A DNA stretch of 64,000 nucleotides from CAZBAF01 sp964490245 (lineage in GTDB: Bacteria > Patescibacteriota > Saccharimonadia > Saccharimonadales > JACDBH01). This document shows positions 42,200 through 52,400 of the stretch, one piece after another. The DNA is taken from positions 1 through 64,000 of the forward strand of contig CAZBAF010000001.1 of NCBI GenBank assembly GCA_964490245.1, read 5' to 3'. The notes under the pieces were generated by a model. The model made no database searches and had not been told where the DNA came from. It saw only the letters and a program-made list of their open reading frames with translations. Made by a program: the position numbers and the translations under genes. Every line of letters begins with the position of its first letter. The stretch's first letter is position 1.

Positions 42200-42223
42200 A
42201 AAGACCAAAGGAGAAATGACAAA

Positions 42224-43378
42224 ATGGATTTTGACCTAAAGAGCCTGGGGGCGGCCATAAAGGCAATTGCCGAAGAAAAGAATTTATCAGAAGAAACCGT
42301 GCAGGAGGTGGTCGAGCAGGCGCTGGCTGCTGCCTACCGCCGCGACTGGGGTGACCGTGAGCAGGACGTTCGTGTCACCATGAACCTCAACACCGGCGAG
42401 GTAGACGCGTATATCACCAAAACCGTTGTTGACGAAGTCGAGGACGAGTACCTGGACATCAGCCTTAAAGATGCAAAAGCTCTCAAAAAGGACGCCGCAG
42501 TTGGTGATACCATTGAGATTCATCAAAAGGTTGAGTCATTCGGCCGCGTAGCCGCCCAGACCGCCAAGCAGGTTATTCTGCAGCGCCTGCGCGAGGCCGA
42601 GCGCGAAATTGTCATGAACGAGTTTGAGGACAAGATCGGCACTGTTATTAACGGTATCGTCAGCCGCGTAGAGGGCAATATTGTCCGCATGGAGCTGGGC
42701 AAGGCACAGGCCATTATGCCGCGCAGCGAGCAGATTCAGAACGAGCGCTATTATCCCGGCCAGCGGCTCAAAGTTTATCTTAAGGACGTTGAGCGCGGTT
42801 TCCGCGGTCCGCAGCTGGTGGTCAGCCGCGGCTCAAAGGAGTTTATCGAATGGCTGTTCAGGGCTGAGGTACCCGAAATGGAAAGCGGCGCCGTGCAGAT
42901 TAAAGCCATCGCCCGCGAGGCCGGCGTGCGCAGCAAAATCGCTGTTGCCAGCACCGTACAGGGCGTCGACCCGGTCGGCACCTTTGTGGGCGGTCACGGC
43001 ACTCGCGTGAATGCCGTCATGTCAGAGGTTGGCGAGCAGGAAAAGATCGACATCGTGGTGTGGGACGAAGACATCAAGACCTTTATATCGAATGCGCTGA
43101 GCCCCACTAAGGTGAACAGCGTCAGTATTGATGAGGCAGCCAAAAAAGCCATTGTTACGGTAGACGAGGATCAGCTTAGCATTGCCATCGGCAAGAGCGG
43201 TCAGAACGTCCGCCTGGCCAGCAAGCTGGCAGAGTACGATATCGACATCGTGGCCGAAAAACAGACGGCTGGTGAATCCGAAGCGGTTGTCGAGGCCGTC
43301 AAACCGGTCCAAAAACTCAAGCGCAAGGACCAGCTCGAAAGCAGTCTGCTCGAGGCTATCGAAGAACACGGAGAATAA
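42224..43378 (+). CDS. nusA: Transcription termination/antitermination factor NusA
   Basis: 384 residues. N-terminal RNA polymerase-binding domain (about 1-125), S1 domain (about 130-200, IGTVINGIVSRVEGNIVRMELG), then KH1 and KH2 (EIDIVVWDEDIKTFISNALSP ... IAIGKSGQNVRLASKLAEYDI). It lacks the C-terminal acidic repeats of E. coli NusA, as in Gram-positives. AAAGGAGA lies about 8 nt before the ATG. Not next to rimP or infB here. The long leader with terminators suggests autoregulation. Confidence 0.96.
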   Translation: MDFDLKSLGAAIKAIAEEKNLSEETVQEVVEQALAAAYRRDWGDREQDVRVTMNLNTGEVDAYITKTVVDEVEDEYLDISLKDAKALKKDAAVGDTIEIHQKVESFGRVAAQTAKQVILQRLREAEREIVMNEFEDKIGTVINGIVSRVEGNIVRMELGKAQAIMPRSEQIQNERYYPGQRLKVYLKDVERGFRGPQLVVSRGSKEFIEWLFRAEVPEMESGAVQIKAIAREAGVRSKIAVASTVQGVDPVGTFVGGHGTRVNAVMSEVGEQEKIDIVVWDEDIKTFISNALSPTKVNSVSIDEAAKKAIVTVDEDQLSIAIGKSGQNVRLASKLAEYDIDIVAEKQTAGESEAVVEAVKPVQKLKRKDQLESSLLEAIEEHGE

Positions 43379-43433
43379 AGTGGGCGCAGGACGCGCAGAG
43401 TACGGCAGTTCAATACATCACCAGAAGGGATTG

Positions 43434-44108
43434 ATGCGTGTTGCCGGGGCTGTGTTGGCGGGCTCTGCGCTTATCGGCTGCGGTCATGATGGCGCACGGG
43501 AAGTCCTGTCGGCGCCAACGACAAGTACCAGTACGACCATTGCAGAGAGGACGCCGGAGACGGTTGCGCCGGATTATGAGACGCAGGCCAGAACAGCGGT
43601 CAATAGCACGCTTGAGCAGCTGCGACAAAACGGACTGGCACAGGCGGCTGGCACGTTTCTGGTTGCCAAAGATGTCTGTATGTCATGGAATACGCATGAC
43701 GGCAGAACAGTGGTAGTGGCGCATTATGTTCAGTACCGGCATCAAAATGACGAAGAGCGGCTATGGCTCAATTTTGCTATGGCCCGCGATGCGGCAACCG
43801 GCCTGAATATTCCGCAAGAGGGTACCTTTACCTGGGGTCTGATGCAGAAAGGCGGCAAAAATCCGCGAGCAGAAACAACCGTTGATACTGCACACGTACC
43901 AGGAGAGACCGCATACATAAGTGCACGCGGGCCGCAAGCCGGCCAAATCGTTGATTTTGGCAACGATGCTTTTTTGGCGGACGGCGAGTTCCCGGCACTG
44001 CTGACCGATGATGGTCAGCAGGTTGCTGTGACATTCGCAGGCAGCAGGCAGGGTGCACAGGAATTTGTCGACAGATACTGCAGCTTTCCCGGCATGGAAA
44101 TCAATTAG
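43434..44108 (+). CDS. Putative lipoprotein
   Basis: 224 residues from ATG 43434 with AAGGGA upstream; a GTG just after the nusA stop (43380) is the alternative. The N-terminus MRVAGAVLAGSALIGC is a lipoprotein signal with Cys16 as lipidation site, then a Ser/Thr-rich linker and a globular domain with two further Cys (KDVCMSW and DRYCSFPG). No family recognised. It is in the frame after nusA, 55 nt downstream, and may share its transcript. It ends 66 nt before the clpC operator. Confidence 0.78.
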   Translation: MRVAGAVLAGSALIGCGHDGAREVLSAPTTSTSTTIAERTPETVAPDYETQARTAVNSTLEQLRQNGLAQAAGTFLVAKDVCMSWNTHDGRTVVVAHYVQYRHQNDEERLWLNFAMARDAATGLNIPQEGTFTWGLMQKGGKNPRAETTVDTAHVPGETAYISARGPQAGQIVDFGNDAFLADGEFPALLTDDGQQVAVTFAGSRQGAQEFVDRYCSFPGMEIN

Positions 44109-44173
44109 TCTTTTTAAGAGCCTATAACTGGACGGAGTTCAGGATCTGGGCAACAGATGACACGCAATCACTT

Positions 44174-44210
44174 TTAGCACTCTTGACCCGCGAGTGCCAG
44201 ATGCTATACT
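44174..44210 (+). promoter_or_regulatory. CIRCE operator and clpC promoter
   Basis: TTAGCACTC (44174-44182), 9-nt spacer, GAGTGCCAG (44192-44200): the left half matches the CIRCE consensus exactly, the right half 7 of 9, and the spacing is correct. TTGACC (44183-44188) sits in the CIRCE centre and TATACT (44205-44210) follows 16 nt later. HrcA bound here would cover the -35, so clpC should be heat-inducible. HrcA itself is not in the window. Confidence 0.82.
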
Positions 44211-44216
44211 TAGTAG

Positions 44217-44260
44217 AGCTGGTACTTTGGCTGCATGCCGAAGACTAAGGTCTACCAGCT
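44217..44260 (+). promoter_or_regulatory. 5' stem-loop of the clpC message
   Basis: Outer 8-bp stem 44217-44224/44253-44260 with an inner 7-bp hairpin (CTTTGGC/GCCGAAG). It starts at the predicted +1, so the message would carry a blunt 5' hairpin, and ends 15 nt before the ATG. Possible message stabiliser or temperature-sensitive fold. Confidence 0.5.
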
Positions 44261-44275
44261 AAGGATTGTGTATTA

Positions 44276-46771
44276 ATGATGCCATCATCACCTGATTTTC
44301 AGGAATTTTTGAATCATCTTACGGACAATGCGCTGCAAAGTCTTAAGCATGCAGACGCCATTGCCCGCAGCTTTAACAGCCCGTACATTGGTACGGAGCA
44401 TTTGCTGTTGGGTGTGCTGGCCCAGGACAGCTCAATGGGGGCCAAGATGCTGGAAGGTGCAGGCGTGACGCTGGAGCGCGCCCGGGTTGCGCTTAACCTG
44501 ACGCCAAAAAGCATTGTTATTAATATGGGGGCAAAGGGCCTGAGCGAGACTGCCAAGCTGACGCTCAAGATGGCCTACGAACTGGCCCAGGAATTTAACC
44601 AGGAATTTTGCGGGACCGAGCACATTCTCTACAGTATTCTCAGTCAAAAGAACGCCCGCGCCACCACGCTGCTGCGTGATATGAGTGTCAACGTAGACGG
44701 TCTGACGGGCGAACTCGAGCAGTTCCTCAACCGCCAGCAGTACGAGGACAACAGCGATACAACTTCGCGCCGCCGTGCCAAGCGCAGCCGCGGTAAAACA
44801 GCACTTGATATTTACGGTACAGATCTAACAGCTCAGGCCAGAAGCGGCAAGCTTGATCCGGTTGTGGGGCGCGAGGCGCAGATTCGCCGGGTTATTACCA
44901 TCCTCAACCGTCGCACCAAGAACAACCCGGTTCTGATCGGTGAGCCCGGTGTCGGTAAGACTGCCATTGTCGAGGGTCTGGCGCAGCGCATTATTGCCGA
45001 GGACGTGCCGGACAGCCTGATCGACAAGCGGATTATCACCCTTGATCTGGCCGGTATGATTGCCGGTACCAAGTACCGCGGTGAGTTTGAAGAGCGGCTT
45101 AAGAAAGTCATGGCCGAACTCGAGCAGGACAATAAAGCCATCATATTTATTGATGAGCTGCACCTGATTGTCGGCGCCGGCGCTGCCGAAGGGTCGATGG
45201 ACGCCGGAAACATTCTTAAACCGTCTCTGGCCCGCGGACACATACAGCTGATTGGCGCCACTACTACAAACGAATACACCAAATATGTTGAAAAAGACGC
45301 CGCACTTGAGCGCCGCTTCCAGCCGGTACAGGTGCCCGAGACCACAGTGCCCGAAACACTGGCCATCTTAAAGGGCCTGCGCAAGCATTACGAACAGTTC
45401 CATAGTGTCGCCATTGGTGACAGCGTGCTTGAAGACACCGTGACTTTAGCTAAGCGCTATATCAATGACCGCTTTATGCCCGACAAGGCAATAGACCTGC
45501 TGGATGAGGCAGCTGCCCACCTGCGTGTCGACAAGGGCAAGACGCCGCCGGCCTTGCGCAAGCTGCAAAAAGAGCTCAAGCTGCTTAATATCCGTATCGA
45601 TGATGCAGTCGACAGCGAAGATTACCAGAAGGCTGCCGAGTACAAGCAGCGCGCTTCACAGATTCGCGCCGAGATTGAAAAACTCCAGGCTAAGGGCGCC
45701 GGCGGTCGCAAGCTCAAGCTGACCAGCGAAGACGTGGCTGACGTTGTGGCCCGTATGACCGGTGTACCGGTTAACAAGGTTATCCGCAGCGAGGCCAAAT
45801 ATCTGCGCAATCTTGAGCAAAACCTGAGCAAGCATATTATCGGCCAGGACGAAGCAGTTGAGGCGCTGGCGCGTGCTGTGCGCCGTAACCGCGTTGGCAT
45901 TGGTCAGACATCACGTCCGATCGGCTCGTTCATTTTCCTGGGCCCCACCGGTGTGGGTAAGACCGAGCTGGCCCGCGTGCTGGCCCGCGAATTCTTTGGG
46001 TCGGATAACGCGCTCGTCAAAATCGATATGAGCGAGTTCGGCGAACACCACACAGTCTCGCGGCTGGTCGGTGCACCGGCCGGTTATGTCGGTTACGATG
46101 ACGGCGGCCAGCTGACAGATAAGATTCGCCGCCAGCCCTACAGCGTCGTGCTGTTTGACGAAATCGAAAAAGCCCACCCCGAGGTCTTTAACATGCTGCT
46201 GCAGCTGCTCGAGGACGGGCGGCTCAGCGATGCCAAAGGTCGCGCCATTGACTTTACTAATACCATTGTCATCATGACCAGTAACATCGGTGCCGAAAAG
46301 CTGCAAAAAGAAGCCAGCTTCGGGTTCCAGGCGGCAGGCCGCAAAGACATAGAGGATCTGGACGAACTGCACGCCGAGAACAAGCACAAGGTGCTGGACG
46401 ATCTCAAAAAACTTCTGCGTCCGGAGCTGCTGAACCGTATCGACAAGACCATCGTTTTCCGCGCCCTTACCAAAAAAGACGCGTTGAGCATTATGGATCT
46501 GCAGCTTGATGAGCTGCGTTCGCGGCTGGTCAAACACGGTATTGGCCTGCAGGTCTCGCCGGCCGCCAAGCAGGTGCTGCTCGAAAAGGGCTACGATGCC
46601 AAGAACGGTGTCCGGCCTATGCGCCGGCTGATTGCTGATGACATTGAGGACCGGATTGCCAACGGTTTGCTTGATGAGGAGTACCAGAAGGGCGACATCG
46701 TTCAGGTTGGTGCCGCGAAGGGCAAGCTGGCCTTTAGCGTCCTGCAGGAAAAGGCCGCCCGGGTCAGCTAG
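44276..46771 (+). CDS. clpC: ATP-dependent Clp protease ATPase ClpC
   Basis: 831 residues; hexameric unfoldase feeding ClpP or remodelling proteins. Clp N-domain repeats (1-150; HADAIARSFNSPYIGTEHLL), AAA1 Walker A GEPGVGKT near 223, UVR-like middle coiled coil (DSEDYQKAAEYKQRASQIR near 440-465), AAA2 Walker A GPTGVGKT near 559 and D2-small domain NGVRPMRRLI. The short middle domain distinguishes ClpC from ClpB. Two ATGs are adjacent at the start and no SD is visible. Under a CIRCE element. Confidence 0.95.
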   Translation: MMPSSPDFQEFLNHLTDNALQSLKHADAIARSFNSPYIGTEHLLLGVLAQDSSMGAKMLEGAGVTLERARVALNLTPKSIVINMGAKGLSETAKLTLKMAYELAQEFNQEFCGTEHILYSILSQKNARATTLLRDMSVNVDGLTGELEQFLNRQQYEDNSDTTSRRRAKRSRGKTALDIYGTDLTAQARSGKLDPVVGREAQIRRVITILNRRTKNNPVLIGEPGVGKTAIVEGLAQRIIAEDVPDSLIDKRIITLDLAGMIAGTKYRGEFEERLKKVMAELEQDNKAIIFIDELHLIVGAGAAEGSMDAGNILKPSLARGHIQLIGATTTNEYTKYVEKDAALERRFQPVQVPETTVPETLAILKGLRKHYEQFHSVAIGDSVLEDTVTLAKRYINDRFMPDKAIDLLDEAAAHLRVDKGKTPPALRKLQKELKLLNIRIDDAVDSEDYQKAAEYKQRASQIRAEIEKLQAKGAGGRKLKLTSEDVADVVARMTGVPVNKVIRSEAKYLRNLEQNLSKHIIGQDEAVEALARAVRRNRVGIGQTSRPIGSFIFLGPTGVGKTELARVLAREFFGSDNALVKIDMSEFGEHHTVSRLVGAPAGYVGYDDGGQLTDKIRRQPYSVVLFDEIEKAHPEVFNMLLQLLEDGRLSDAKGRAIDFTNTIVIMTSNIGAEKLQKEASFGFQAAGRKDIEDLDELHAENKHKVLDDLKKLLRPELLNRIDKTIVFRALTKKDALSIMDLQLDELRSRLVKHGIGLQVSPAAKQVLLEKGYDAKNGVRPMRRLIADDIEDRIANGLLDEEYQKGDIVQVGAAKGKLAFSVLQEKAARVS

Positions 46772-46853
46772 GCCCTGCGCACTGGGGCGGCCGCGGATGG
46801 CGGTAAAAAATTACACCGCCCTAAATACAAGTAAGCTATAATTGTCTTGATAT

Positions 46854-47822
46854 ATGCGCATCGGGAAGGTACTGGGTTTTGGAACGGTGTTGCTGTCGCT
46901 GGCAGCCTTGCTGCTGATGACAGTGTTCCGGCAGGATATCCAGGACTGGCGGCGTCTGCAGGGATACACGCCGCCGCCCGAAATCGTCGCTTTGGCCCAG
47001 GACACCACAATGTTGGATTCTGCCCGGCGTCTGTTTTATATTCAGCACCCGCAGCTTACCGATAAGGTGACTTTTAATGAGCATTGCCGTCAGAACGAGC
47101 AAAGTATTGTGCTGGGGTGTTATGTCAGCAATCACGGTATCTACCTGCTGGATGTCACTGATGAACGGCTGGCCGGTGTAAAGCAAGTCACAGCCGCGCA
47201 CGAGCTGCTGCATGCGGCGTATGAGCGTTTGTCTGACAAAGAGCGCCGTCAGGTTGATGGCTGGCTCCAGCAGGTCTATGACGGGCTCAATGACGAGCAC
47301 GTCAAAAAAACCGTCGAGCTGTACCGCGAACATGACCCGTCCGTGGTCCCGAACGAGCTACATTCCATTATCGGCACCGAGGTGCGCGACCTGCCCGTAC
47401 ATCTTGAGGAGTACTACAGCCGATATTTTAGCGACCGGCTGAAGATTGTGGCGTTCTCTGAACAGTACGAGCAGGCCTTTATCGAGCGCCGCAACCAGAT
47501 ACGCGGCTATGACGAGCAGTTGGCAACGCTCAAAGGCCGGATAGAAGGCCTGCAGAATGACCTGGCGTCAGCACATGCCGAGCTGACCGGACAGCGCAGC
47601 CACATGAACCAGCTGCGCCGCGATGGCCAGATAGAGGCCTACAACAGCGAGGTACCGCGCTACAACGCGCGCGTCAACCAGTACAATCGTGATATAGACC
47701 GGCTGCAGACGCTAATTGCGCAGTATAACGATCTGGTTCAGCAACGTAACGCCATTGCCAGCGAAGAAGCCGAACTGGTGGAGGCTATCGACAGCCGGAC
47801 TGCTATTCCGCGGCAACTCTAG
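46854..47822 (+). CDS. Membrane-anchored HExxH coiled-coil protein
   Basis: 322 residues. One N-terminal transmembrane helix (about 7-24), an outside domain containing AAHELLHAAYERL (HExxH-like near 116), and a long C-terminal coiled coil (about 205-310). A zinc peptidase is suggested by the motif, but no third ligand is certain. Two Cys near residues 79 and 90 may pair. TATAAT (46837-46842) is 11 nt before the ATG: leaderless. Its last five codons lie inside the right copy of the inverted duplication. Confidence 0.7.
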   Translation: MRIGKVLGFGTVLLSLAALLLMTVFRQDIQDWRRLQGYTPPPEIVALAQDTTMLDSARRLFYIQHPQLTDKVTFNEHCRQNEQSIVLGCYVSNHGIYLLDVTDERLAGVKQVTAAHELLHAAYERLSDKERRQVDGWLQQVYDGLNDEHVKKTVELYREHDPSVVPNELHSIIGTEVRDLPVHLEEYYSRYFSDRLKIVAFSEQYEQAFIERRNQIRGYDEQLATLKGRIEGLQNDLASAHAELTGQRSHMNQLRRDGQIEAYNSEVPRYNARVNQYNRDIDRLQTLIAQYNDLVQQRNAIASEEAELVEAIDSRTAIPRQL

Positions 47823-48051
47823 AGTAATAGGTAATAGGTGATAGATAATAGGTAATTATGGTTCGCTGCAGAGAAATATGAAATATGGAATAAGAAACAG
47901 GAAATATGGGGTTTAGGCAGGATATCTCTCTTGGTAACGTTGGCTAGTCTATAACATGTAACAGGGGTAGATATTGACAAACTCTTGACAAGTATGCTAT
48001 AATAAAAATATAGGGTGCATGAAGCTAGGCAAGCTTTGTACTGTCAAAATC
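47809..48051 (+). repeat. Inverted duplication, right copy (243 bp)
   Basis: Matches the reverse complement of 35486-35714 nearly perfectly. It starts within the last codons of the HExxH gene and runs through heptamer arrays (TAATAGG/TGATAGA at about 47825-47854; GAAATAT-type at about 47874-47908), a unique core and the strong promoter. It is longer by 14 bp, two heptamers in the first array. Confidence 0.9.
47974..48003 (+). promoter_or_regulatory. Recurrent promoter element, copy 4
   Basis: TTGACA (47974-47979), 18 nt, TATAAT (47998-48003), then AAAAATATAGGGTGCATGAAGC. Perfect consensus hexamers. It points toward radA, 108 nt downstream, which also has its own -10. The transcript can form CCTTAAG-TTTG-CTTAAGG and AAGCT/AGCTT hairpins before radA. 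Confidence 0.75.
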
Positions 48052-48110
48052 CCACCAGAGGCCTTAAGTTTGCTTAAGGTTTGCGGCGGGATACACGTTA
48101 TACTAAGGCT

Positions 48111-49457
48111 ATGGCCAAAAAGGGAAGTGTCAAATACGTCTGCCAGAACTGCGGGGCTGTCCATACGTCGTGGATGGGGCGCTGCAGCACTTGCGGCGAA
48201 TGGAACACAATCTCGGAGCAGCTTGATGCCGCTACGCTCAGCAAGCCTACTGGCCGCCAGTTGCCGGTTACGGATGCAAAAACGGTGGCAAAGGCCAAGA
48301 AGCGTCCGCGTATTGGCGCCGGGCTTACCAGCGTCAATGACGTTTTAGGCGGCGGCTTTGTGCCGGGCTCGGTGACGCTGATAGCCGGCCAGCCGGGTAT
48401 CGGCAAAAGCACATTATTATTACAAATTGCTTATGAAGCGGCCAAGAGTACCCGAGTGCTGTATATAAGCGGCGAGGAATCGGTCGAGCAGGTGGGGATG
48501 CGGGCCGGTCGACTTGGCGCCAATCATCAGGATTTGCAGCTTGCCTCCAGCACATCGGCTGATGATATTGCTGCCACACTGGCAGCCGGCGATCATGATC
48601 TGGTGGTGGTGGATTCTATTCAGACGGTTTCGGTGGCAGCGGTGGCGTCGGCTGCCGGGTCGGTGGCCCAGATCACTAACAGCACTCAGCTGCTGATGCA
48701 TGCCGCCAAAGCCAGCAACACCGCTCTTTTGTTGGTAGGCCACGTGACCAAAGAGGGCTCCATAGCCGGACCAAAGGTGCTCGAGCACGTCGTTGATGTG
48801 GTGCTGCAGCTGGAGGGCGACCGCTACGGCGGCTTCAAAATCTTACGCAGCGTCAAAAACCGGTTTGGCTCTACCAGCGAGTCAGCTATTTTTGAAATGA
48901 AAGAAAACGGCCTGATACCGGTCGATAACCCATCGGCCGCCCTGCTTGAGGAACGTCAGGTCAGTGACGGTTCGGTGGTGCTGGCTACTATTGAGGGCGC
49001 CCGGCCGCTGCTGGTCGAGGTGCAGGCGCTGGTCAATACCACCGCCTATGGGTACCCTAAACGTACTGCAGCCGGCTTTGATCTGAACCGGCTAAATCTG
49101 CTGGTGGCTATGCTGGAGCGCCGTACCAAACTTAAATTGTCTGACAAGGATATTTATATCAACATCGTCGGCGGGCTGCGCCTGAGTGATCCGGCGGCCG
49201 ATCTGGCGGTATGTATGGCGGTGGCGTCGGCTGCTAAGGGTATGCAGCTTAAGGACGATGCCGTAGTGTTTGGTGAGGTGGGACTCAGCGGCGAAGTCCG
49301 CCGGGTGCCGTTTGCCGATAAGCGTGTGGCTGAGGCGGCCAAGCTGGGGTTTTCGGGTGCCATTGTACCGGCTAAAAGCGCCGACAAAAAACATGCCGCA
49401 TTTGTGCACGAGGTGCGCACCGTACGCGAGGCACTGAACAGCTTCCTCAGCAAATAA
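48111..49457 (+). CDS. radA: DNA repair protein RadA
   Basis: 448 residues from the ATG at 48111, 6 nt after TATACT (48099-48104), so leaderless; the ATG at 48081 lies upstream of that -10. Branch-migration helicase aiding RecA recombination. N-terminal zinc finger Cys 11, 14, 25, 28; Walker A GQPGIGKST near 93; RadA-specific KNRFG near 249; C-terminal Lon-like domain (LSDKDIYINIVGGLRLSDPAADLA). Complete. Confidence 0.96.
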   Translation: MAKKGSVKYVCQNCGAVHTSWMGRCSTCGEWNTISEQLDAATLSKPTGRQLPVTDAKTVAKAKKRPRIGAGLTSVNDVLGGGFVPGSVTLIAGQPGIGKSTLLLQIAYEAAKSTRVLYISGEESVEQVGMRAGRLGANHQDLQLASSTSADDIAATLAAGDHDLVVVDSIQTVSVAAVASAAGSVAQITNSTQLLMHAAKASNTALLLVGHVTKEGSIAGPKVLEHVVDVVLQLEGDRYGGFKILRSVKNRFGSTSESAIFEMKENGLIPVDNPSAALLEERQVSDGSVVLATIEGARPLLVEVQALVNTTAYGYPKRTAAGFDLNRLNLLVAMLERRTKLKLSDKDIYINIVGGLRLSDPAADLAVCMAVASAAKGMQLKDDAVVFGEVGLSGEVRRVPFADKRVAEAAKLGFSGAIVPAKSADKKHAAFVHEVRTVREALNSFLSK

Positions 49458-49477
49458 GTTACCCGGCTGACAGATTA

Positions 49478-52400
49478 TCAGTACGAGACTGTAATGACAT
49501 TGGAGACCGCGTCGCTGTTGTCCTTGCCGTACACCCGCGTGCCCGATGGCAGGGTGGCTTTGGGTACATTGTTACAGCTGCCGCCGCTGCAGACCTGGGT
49601 GTTATTATCTTCGCGGTACACCCGTACGTTGCCGCTGGCACCTGACCAGTCAAAATCTATATGAGCGGCAGAAGTAGTAAAGGAAAGGCTGAACCCGCCC
49701 GAGGCCACAAAGTTGGTAGTGACCGGATTGGAGGTGCTGCTATAGAGGACACTGTCGATGACCTCAGCAGTGACGGTGGCAGTACCGCTTTGAGTTGGCG
49801 TATAGCTGATGCCGGCTTGAGCCTCGGCTATGGTAACCGAGCCGCCGCTGACTGTCTGGCCGTTGACTTTAAAGTTGACGACACCGGCACGGTCTTCGCT
49901 GTTAAGCGGGTGGGTACCCTGCGTCACCGTGGCGCGCAATGTATAGGTCGGCCCGCTTCCCAGCACTGCAACTGTGGCACTCGGTCGTGCGTCAGTACAC
50001 AAGTGCACGTCATCCCGCTCGCTGATATTGCTGTCGCCGCTGGCAGCATCCACAAAGGTATCGCCGCTGTGCTGGGTGGCAGAGCCGGTGGTCTCCTCTC
50101 TTTTGGCCAGTTCCGGTGTGCACTCGGTGGCCAGCTTGCCCGAGACAATATCAATCACCTGCCGTTCGCGGTTGCCGCTGCGCCGCTGATACCACGAGGG
50201 GTAAAGATCGTTTTCGGGGCTGGGCTCGATGGTGCCGTTACCCACATGGTGACGGATGACATAAGCCGGCAGGGTCTGGACGCCGCCGGGCCGCTGCCAG
50301 TCCTGTGGCTCGAGTTCGCGGTGGACCCGTGTCATCCAGTTGTTGAATATGGGCCGTGTCATGACCTCCATAGCGCCGCTCATGGGCCGTGTACGGTTGT
50401 GATAGCCAACCCAGACGGCGGCCGCGTACTTAGTGGAGTAGCCGGTCATCCAGCCGTCTTTGGCGTCGTTGGTGGTACCGGTTTTAACAGCAAACTTCCA
50501 TTCACCCTTGTTGCCGCGGAAGCGCTGGATCTTTTGCCCGAAGTAGCTGGCCCGCGGGTCAGACAGCATGTCATTCATGATATAGGCGGTGTCCGGCCGG
50601 ACTGTTTGAATGCCGCCCTCAAGCTTCCATTCGTTGATGGGTTTGTTGTTGGAGTCCTCAATTTTAAGGATGTAAGTGCGCTTGAGGCTGAGGCCGTTGC
50701 GGCTGAGTGTGGCCAGACCGTGGACGTGCTCGTCCATCTTTAGATACGCACCGTCACCGATGGCTGCCGAGGCATAGCATTGGTCTTCGTTGGCCGGGAT
50801 AAACTCGACCGTCTCGGGCGCATAGCAGTTATAGCCGTAGCCTTTGGGGTTGCTGGCATTCATGATGTTTTCGGCTGTTTCGATGGTCTTGTCGACGCCG
50901 GCGATCAGCATGGCCTTAACAGCCGGTACGTTACGCGAGGCACCCAGTGCATAGCGGATGGTGACCGGGCCGGGGAAGCGCCGGTCAAAGTCATGCAGAC
51001 AGTTGCCGCCGTGCTGCGGCAGAGCGTGGTTAGTACAGGGGTAGCCGGGCAGCGGGGCTTTGTTGTCATAGAGCACCGTACCGGCCCCGACGTTGTTGGT
51101 GTTTTCTATAAGTGCAGCATAGTCATACGGCTTGATGCTCGAGCCGGGCGGCAGCGGCATACGGGCATAGTTGTTTTTGCCGTAGGTCTCGTTGTTGAAG
51201 TCCGGACCGCCGACCAGCGCTATGATCTGGCCGGTCTCGACGTCTTCGGCTGCAAAGGCCGCCACGTTGCCGCCCTGCCTGATGACCTGGGCCATGCCGT
51301 TGGCAACTTCTTCTTCGGCAATCTGTTGTTTTTCCAGATCAAGCGTGGTGATGACTTTCCAGCCACTGCGGTTAACGGTTTCGGCGCCGTAATCGGCGTC
51401 AAGCTCTTCTTTGGCGGCCAGCACAAAGTACGGTGCTTTAATGCCGTCATATTTGCTGTCGGGCCGCTGAACGGTTGCAATCACGTCAATTTCTTTGGTT
51501 GCATCGCGCTCTTCTTTGTCGATAAAACCCATTTCATGCATGATGTCCAGCGTGTAATGCATGCGATAGGTCAGTGCCTGCCGGCCGGTTGTGCCCTGAG
51601 AGTTCTCTTCATTAAAGTAGGCGCCGTAGGGTGAGTAATAGCTGGGAGCCTGCGGAATAGCGGCCAAAAAGACAGATTCCGCCAATGTCAGATCTTTGGC
51701 GTCTTTACGGAAGTAGTCCTGGGCGGCAGCCTGGGCGCCGTACTGAATGTTGCCGTACGGGGCGGCGTTAAGATAACCGGTCAGGATTTCATCTTTGGTG
51801 TAGCTGCGCTCCATCTCGACCGCAATAATCAGCTCGCGGACCTTGCGGGTATAGGATCGGTCGGCGCTCCAATCCAGGGACAGCTTGACCAGCTGCTGGG
51901 TAATGGTTGAACCGCCCTGACTGGTTGATCCGCCGGTCATGTTGGCCCAGGCGGCACGGGTGATGCCTCTTACGTCAAAACCGCCGTGTTTATAAAAGTC
52001 GCGATCTTCCAGTGCAATGGTGGCGTGTTTAAGATGCTCGGCAATCTGGTCACTCGGTACCGGCACACGCTTGACGGCGTCATAATCCTCCCACAGCAGC
52101 GTTTGCCCGGTTCGGTCATAATAGCGGATACTGCCGCCGATGTTATTGCCGGAGATATCGCGCAGGTTGGGCAGGTCTTTACGGAAGTAGGCAAACACAC
52201 CGATCATCAAAAAGAACAGTACAAAAACGCTGATGCCGGTGACCTTAAGGGCCATGATACCGCCCTCGCGGCTGAACCAGTAAGCCGCCAGGCGCTTGGG
52301 GTGCAGGCGATAAAAGAAGCGTTTAACCCGGCTTTTGGGCATGCCTTTCAGGCGTTCGGCTTTGCGCAGGGCTTTCTCATCGCGGGCCGCTTTAATACGG

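Noticed and set aside
46795..46830. Terminator after clpC (GGCGGT/ACCGCC)
   Set aside because: A 6-bp stem exists but no T-run follows on the forward strand, so it is not supported as an intrinsic terminator.
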